The notes under the pieces: generated by a model
Databases searched by the model: none
Told to the model about the DNA's origin: nothing
The model's input: only the letters and a program-made list of their open reading frames with translations
Part shown: positions 61,406 through 64,000 of the stretch, in pieces
Position numbering within the stretch: the stretch's first letter is position 1
How the letters are laid out: every line of letters starts with the position of its first letter
Translations under genes and position numbers: made by a program
Assembly: GCF_018736045.1 (NCBI RefSeq)
Contig: NZ_CP076133.1
Span: forward strand, 1,178,001 to 1,242,000
DNA from: Flammeovirga yaeyamensis
GTDB lineage: Bacteria; Bacteroidota; Bacteroidia; Cytophagales; Flammeovirgaceae
Direction: 5' to 3'
Length of the DNA: 64,000 bases

Positions 61406-63304
61406 TTATTGAGTTTTTGTTTGTTTAATAATGATATTCTCTTGGTTTATTTCGGATACTTCTTTTACAAAGCTATTCCATTCTGCAAAGTCAGATGGTG
61501 ATAGCAAAAGGTAATCGGAAGTAAAGTTTCGAGAATAGACAATAGTTTGATCTTTTATTTGATACTCAGTTGTTATACTACCAAAAGAACAAGATTTTGA
61601 TGTTCCCTTTGGAAGGTAAGAAAGTTCATAACCTTCAGGGATGTCGAAGGTGACAATGGAAGAGAATTGACGTTTGTATTCCTCTTCATAAGAGTGTATT
61701 CTTTTTTCTACATCTAATTTTTCTCCAATTTTAAGCTTATGTAAGTTTAAATTGATGTAGAATCGATTGCTTACATTTCTACAATAGTTGGGTAGTTGAA
61801 ACTCAAAATTAATTCTACCCACTTTTTCACCTTTAGAAAAACCATCTACATTTTCAGAAGAGAAACTCACATTGTTTTTTCCAATATCAATAAAATCTCT
61901 AAACCCTTTAGTTTCATTTTTTAATTCGGATTTAAATGTACTCGCATAGTATTCCTCTTTGGCATAGCCAGTAAGTTGAGTGGTGTAGTTTCCTTTCAAG
62001 TCAGTACCATCCAAAGTGATGTGTGCCGAATCTATTCGAACATTTTTTTCTGCTGATATTTCTGGTACTACCTTAATTTCGTAAGTAGCTCCTTTTCCAA
62101 TAAGGGCTTCTTTACCTTGGATCATGCTTGTAGGCATACCATAATCTGAAAACGGATTGGTCGCATCTAGGAATAAAGTAGTGTCATTTTCTGTAATACT
62201 ACAAATCATGTGATTATCCGTCATGGTACATGGCATTTCCTCATAGGTATAAGGTTTAGCTCTTGTCCCAATCCAAGTGAGATGAGCATTGACATCCATC
62301 AATCTATAAAAATTATAAAGCAGGTTGGCCATATCTTTACAATCTCCATATCTTTTTGTGAGTACCTCGCTAGCACTTCTTGGAATAAACCCTTCCATAC
62401 CATCTTCAAAAGCGATATATTTTATGTTTTTTTGGACCCAATAGAAGACCGCTTTTTTAGCCTCTTCTTTAGAAGATGTACCACTAATAATTTTGTCTAA
62501 TTGATCTTGTAATAATTTCTCATCTTCTTTATCAATTAGACTGACTAATTTTGAATACCATCTATATAAATCATCCACACCCGAAGAAATTTGGTGAGTT
62601 TTTCCCTGATGTGTGTAAGATTCTATCAAGATTAAAATATGAGGAGAACTGTATGATCTAGAGGGACTATTTTTTTCAAATTTATATTCTTCAACATTGC
62701 TAAGCGTCCATGTATACGTAGTTTTATTCCCTTTTTTAGTTTCGGAAAAAGCGACATTATGATCTTCTACACCAAGTAATACAGGTTTTATCTTTACATT
62801 TTTATCGAATGTAACAGAGTATTCAGCATTTTCAACGAAATATCTATCTTGGAAATAAAAAGGTTTTATAAAATGAGCATCATAAATTTGTTTTGTGTAC
62901 TTCATTTTACCAATAACTGATTTCGATAGCTGCGGATAAGTAAATTCAGTAGCTTTATAATCATTGTAAAAGATGCCTCTTTGGAGGATATCTCTTGTCG
63001 AATAATTTTTTACTTTAACCGATTTTGTCTTACCATTATTGGGAACAATAGAAGAGGCTTCTAATTGAGTGATTTTTTCGAATTTGGAATGGAATATCGA
63101 TTCTAAAGAGTTTTGTTCGAAGTTATCAAAAAACTGTTTTTCTTCTTCGTTCTTTTCTAGAATGTGAATAAAACCATTAAGAAATCCAATAGTTAAATGA
63201 GTATTTTTCTTTTTATATATCACATCACCAGAAGGAGTGTTTGCAATACAAAAAGAACTCATTAATATTAAACTCAAAAGGCTTAATAAGAGACTTTTTT
63301 TCAT
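61406..63304 (-). CDS. DUF3857 and transglutaminase-like protein
   Basis: The 632-residue precursor has a signal peptide (MKKSLLLSLLSLILMSSFCI, cleavage near ANTPS). A DUF3857-like domain occupies about residues 60-250. The transglutaminase core shows VLTKRYGDCKDMANLLYNFY with Cys322, then TDNHMICSI for the His and FLDATNPFSDYG for the Asp, completing the triad. A C-terminal beta region follows. It probably acts in the periplasm or outside the cell. It is first of a two-gene operon with the catalytically degenerate paralogue. Confidence 0.83.
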   Translation of the reverse strand: MKKSLLLSLLSLILMSSFCIANTPSGDVIYKKKNTHLTIGFLNGFIHILEKNEEEKQFFDNFEQNSLESIFHSKFEKITQLEASSIVPNNGKTKSVKVKNYSTRDILQRGIFYNDYKATEFTYPQLSKSVIGKMKYTKQIYDAHFIKPFYFQDRYFVENAEYSVTFDKNVKIKPVLLGVEDHNVAFSETKKGNKTTYTWTLSNVEEYKFEKNSPSRSYSSPHILILIESYTHQGKTHQISSGVDDLYRWYSKLVSLIDKEDEKLLQDQLDKIISGTSSKEEAKKAVFYWVQKNIKYIAFEDGMEGFIPRSASEVLTKRYGDCKDMANLLYNFYRLMDVNAHLTWIGTRAKPYTYEEMPCTMTDNHMICSITENDTTLFLDATNPFSDYGMPTSMIQGKEALIGKGATYEIKVVPEISAEKNVRIDSAHITLDGTDLKGNYTTQLTGYAKEEYYASTFKSELKNETKGFRDFIDIGKNNVSFSSENVDGFSKGEKVGRINFEFQLPNYCRNVSNRFYINLNLHKLKIGEKLDVEKRIHSYEEEYKRQFSSIVTFDIPEGYELSYLPKGTSKSCSFGSITTEYQIKDQTIVYSRNFTSDYLLLSPSDFAEWNSFVKEVSEINQENIIIKQTKTQ

Positions 63305-63666
63305 TGTATTAAGAGTAAATTAGTCAAATTTAGGGTATGACAAGTTGTTTGCTTTAATAATAGATTAAATATAAATCTTTAAAAAATGAGGTGTTGATAC
63401 GCCTTTCCTCATGTCAAAAATAATAATTTGATAGCTTTAAAAAAATAGTTGTACAAATTATATGTCGATCATTTGCTAATTCCATCTCATTCTTAGTAAC
63501 TAATCTTCATTTTACACTTTAATTAGAAATCAACATTAGATTTTCACCTAATATTAAATCCATTTCATATACTTTGAACATTTTTTGATGTTGGTTGAGC
63601 ATTTTTTGAAGTCCCTTATGCATCGGTTTCTTTTCCTTTGTGATATACTAAATGACTAAAATCGAT
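63305..63666. other. Divergent intergenic region
   Basis: AT-rich region between the DUF3857 gene and the sulfatase. A near-direct repeat GAACATTTTTTGA / GAGCATTTTTTGA lies at 63577 and 63598, and TATACTTTG (63569) is a loose -7-like element. These could control the sulfatase. Confidence 0.4.
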
Positions 63667-64000
63667 ATGAAAAAAAGGACTACAAAACTAATTTGTGGGT
63701 TGATCAGTCTACTCACTTTGTTGTCGGTAAATGTTTTTGCACAGGAACAATTACCTAGACCAACTCAAGAATTTAAAGGTAAAATCGGTAGAACATTTGC
63801 CGATTCTAAAGCAGATTATCCTCAGCCAGTAAAAGCAGCGAAAGGAGCTCCAAACATTATTTTGATTATGCTTGATGATGTTGGATTCGGACAAAGTTCT
63901 ACATTCGGTGGACCAGTAGAAATGGATAATTTAGACAAGTTAGCCGATGAAGGTTTAACGTATACAAGATTCCATACTACAGGTATGTGTAGCCCGACAC
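63667..64000 (+). CDS. Arylsulfatase, N-terminal part (3' end outside window)
   Basis: The start at 63667 gives a signal peptide (MKKRTTKLICGLISLLTLLS, cleavage near FAQ); an in-frame ATG at 63652 is possible. After that come APNIILIMLDDVGFGQSS with the metal-binding Asp pair (D70, D71), and HTTGMCSPT, where Cys108 begins the C-x-P-x-R sulfatase signature; the final Arg is cut off by the window end. The Cys would be converted to formylglycine by a maturase. Predicted to be exported and to remove sulfate esters. Subfamily cannot be judged from this portion. Confidence 0.85.
   Translation, partial: MKKRTTKLICGLISLLTLLSVNVFAQEQLPRPTQEFKGKIGRTFADSKADYPQPVKAAKGAPNIILIMLDDVGFGQSSTFGGPVEMDNLDKLADEGLTYTRFHTTGMCSPT

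Noticed and set aside
1-64000. CRISPR arrays, tRNA and rRNA genes.
   Set aside because: No regularly spaced direct repeats, cloverleaf-like or rRNA-like sequence was seen in the gene-free stretches; a covariance search would be needed to exclude unusual RNAs.

Overview
The window looks like chromosome of an AT-rich marine Bacteroidota, probably a Cytophagales relative such as Flammeovirga. Support comes from a type IX secretion C-terminal signal, PCMD and DUF3857 proteins, Bacteroidota-type lipoprotein signals, TAnnTTTG-like -7 promoter elements and no clear Shine-Dalgarno sites. The genus is an inference. No rRNA, tRNA or CRISPR array was seen.

Region 1 (1-15.2 kb) is an L-fucose catabolic locus. 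It holds a fucose/H+ symporter (fucP), isomerase (fucI), kinase (fucK), a class II aldolase (fucA), lactaldehyde dehydrogenase (aldA, divergent), the lactate oxidation complex lutABC, a lipoprotein with a likely sugar-mutarotase-like fold, and a GntR-family regulator resembling FucR. Together these take fucose to DHAP and pyruvate. A 9-bp inverted repeat between aldA and fucA is a candidate operator. A partial glycosyltransferase lies at the left edge.

Region 2 (15.2-27.3 kb) is a tripartite RND efflux locus under a MarR/GbsR-type regulator. The outer-membrane factor is a fusion of an ABC-type substrate-binding domain and TolC. A 27-residue membrane microprotein sits between the regulator and the pump. 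Eleven copies of an 18-bp palindrome (GTTTC-N8-GAAAC) occur in the intergenic spaces of this region. The promoter and signal-peptide segment of the tolC gene is duplicated upstream of a second operon, which encodes a small secreted protein, a membrane protein, an outer-membrane barrel and a PCMD lipoprotein. This is the most novel-looking part of the window.

Region 3 (27.3-34.4 kb) is the conserved RDD / SpoIIM / DUF4129 / DUF4350 / MoxR / DUF58 membrane cluster.

Region 4 (34.4-50.4 kb) is accessory. It has barrel proteins, several unknown membrane proteins, a HExxH protein, a membrane LuxR regulator, and an ABC three-component (ABC-3C) conflict system (SMEK protein, middle component, DUF2326 ATPase) with a helix-hairpin-helix gene behind it. 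It ends with a decayed transposase and an unusual helical protein that resembles alpha-pore-forming toxins.

Region 5 (50.4-64 kb) has a large T9SS-secreted Asp-box propeller protein and a Fur-type regulator. It also holds a methyltransferase, a CDF transporter with an HMA-like N-terminus, a chloramphenicol acetyltransferase, a ParDE pair whose antitoxin start is damaged, an MFS transporter, two DUF3857/transglutaminase-like proteins (one without the catalytic Cys), and the start of an arylsulfatase. Interspersed palindromic hairpins follow many genes here. Sulfatase, secreted propeller protein and fucose pathway together suggest use of sulfated fucose-rich polysaccharide such as fucoidan. That last point is inference.
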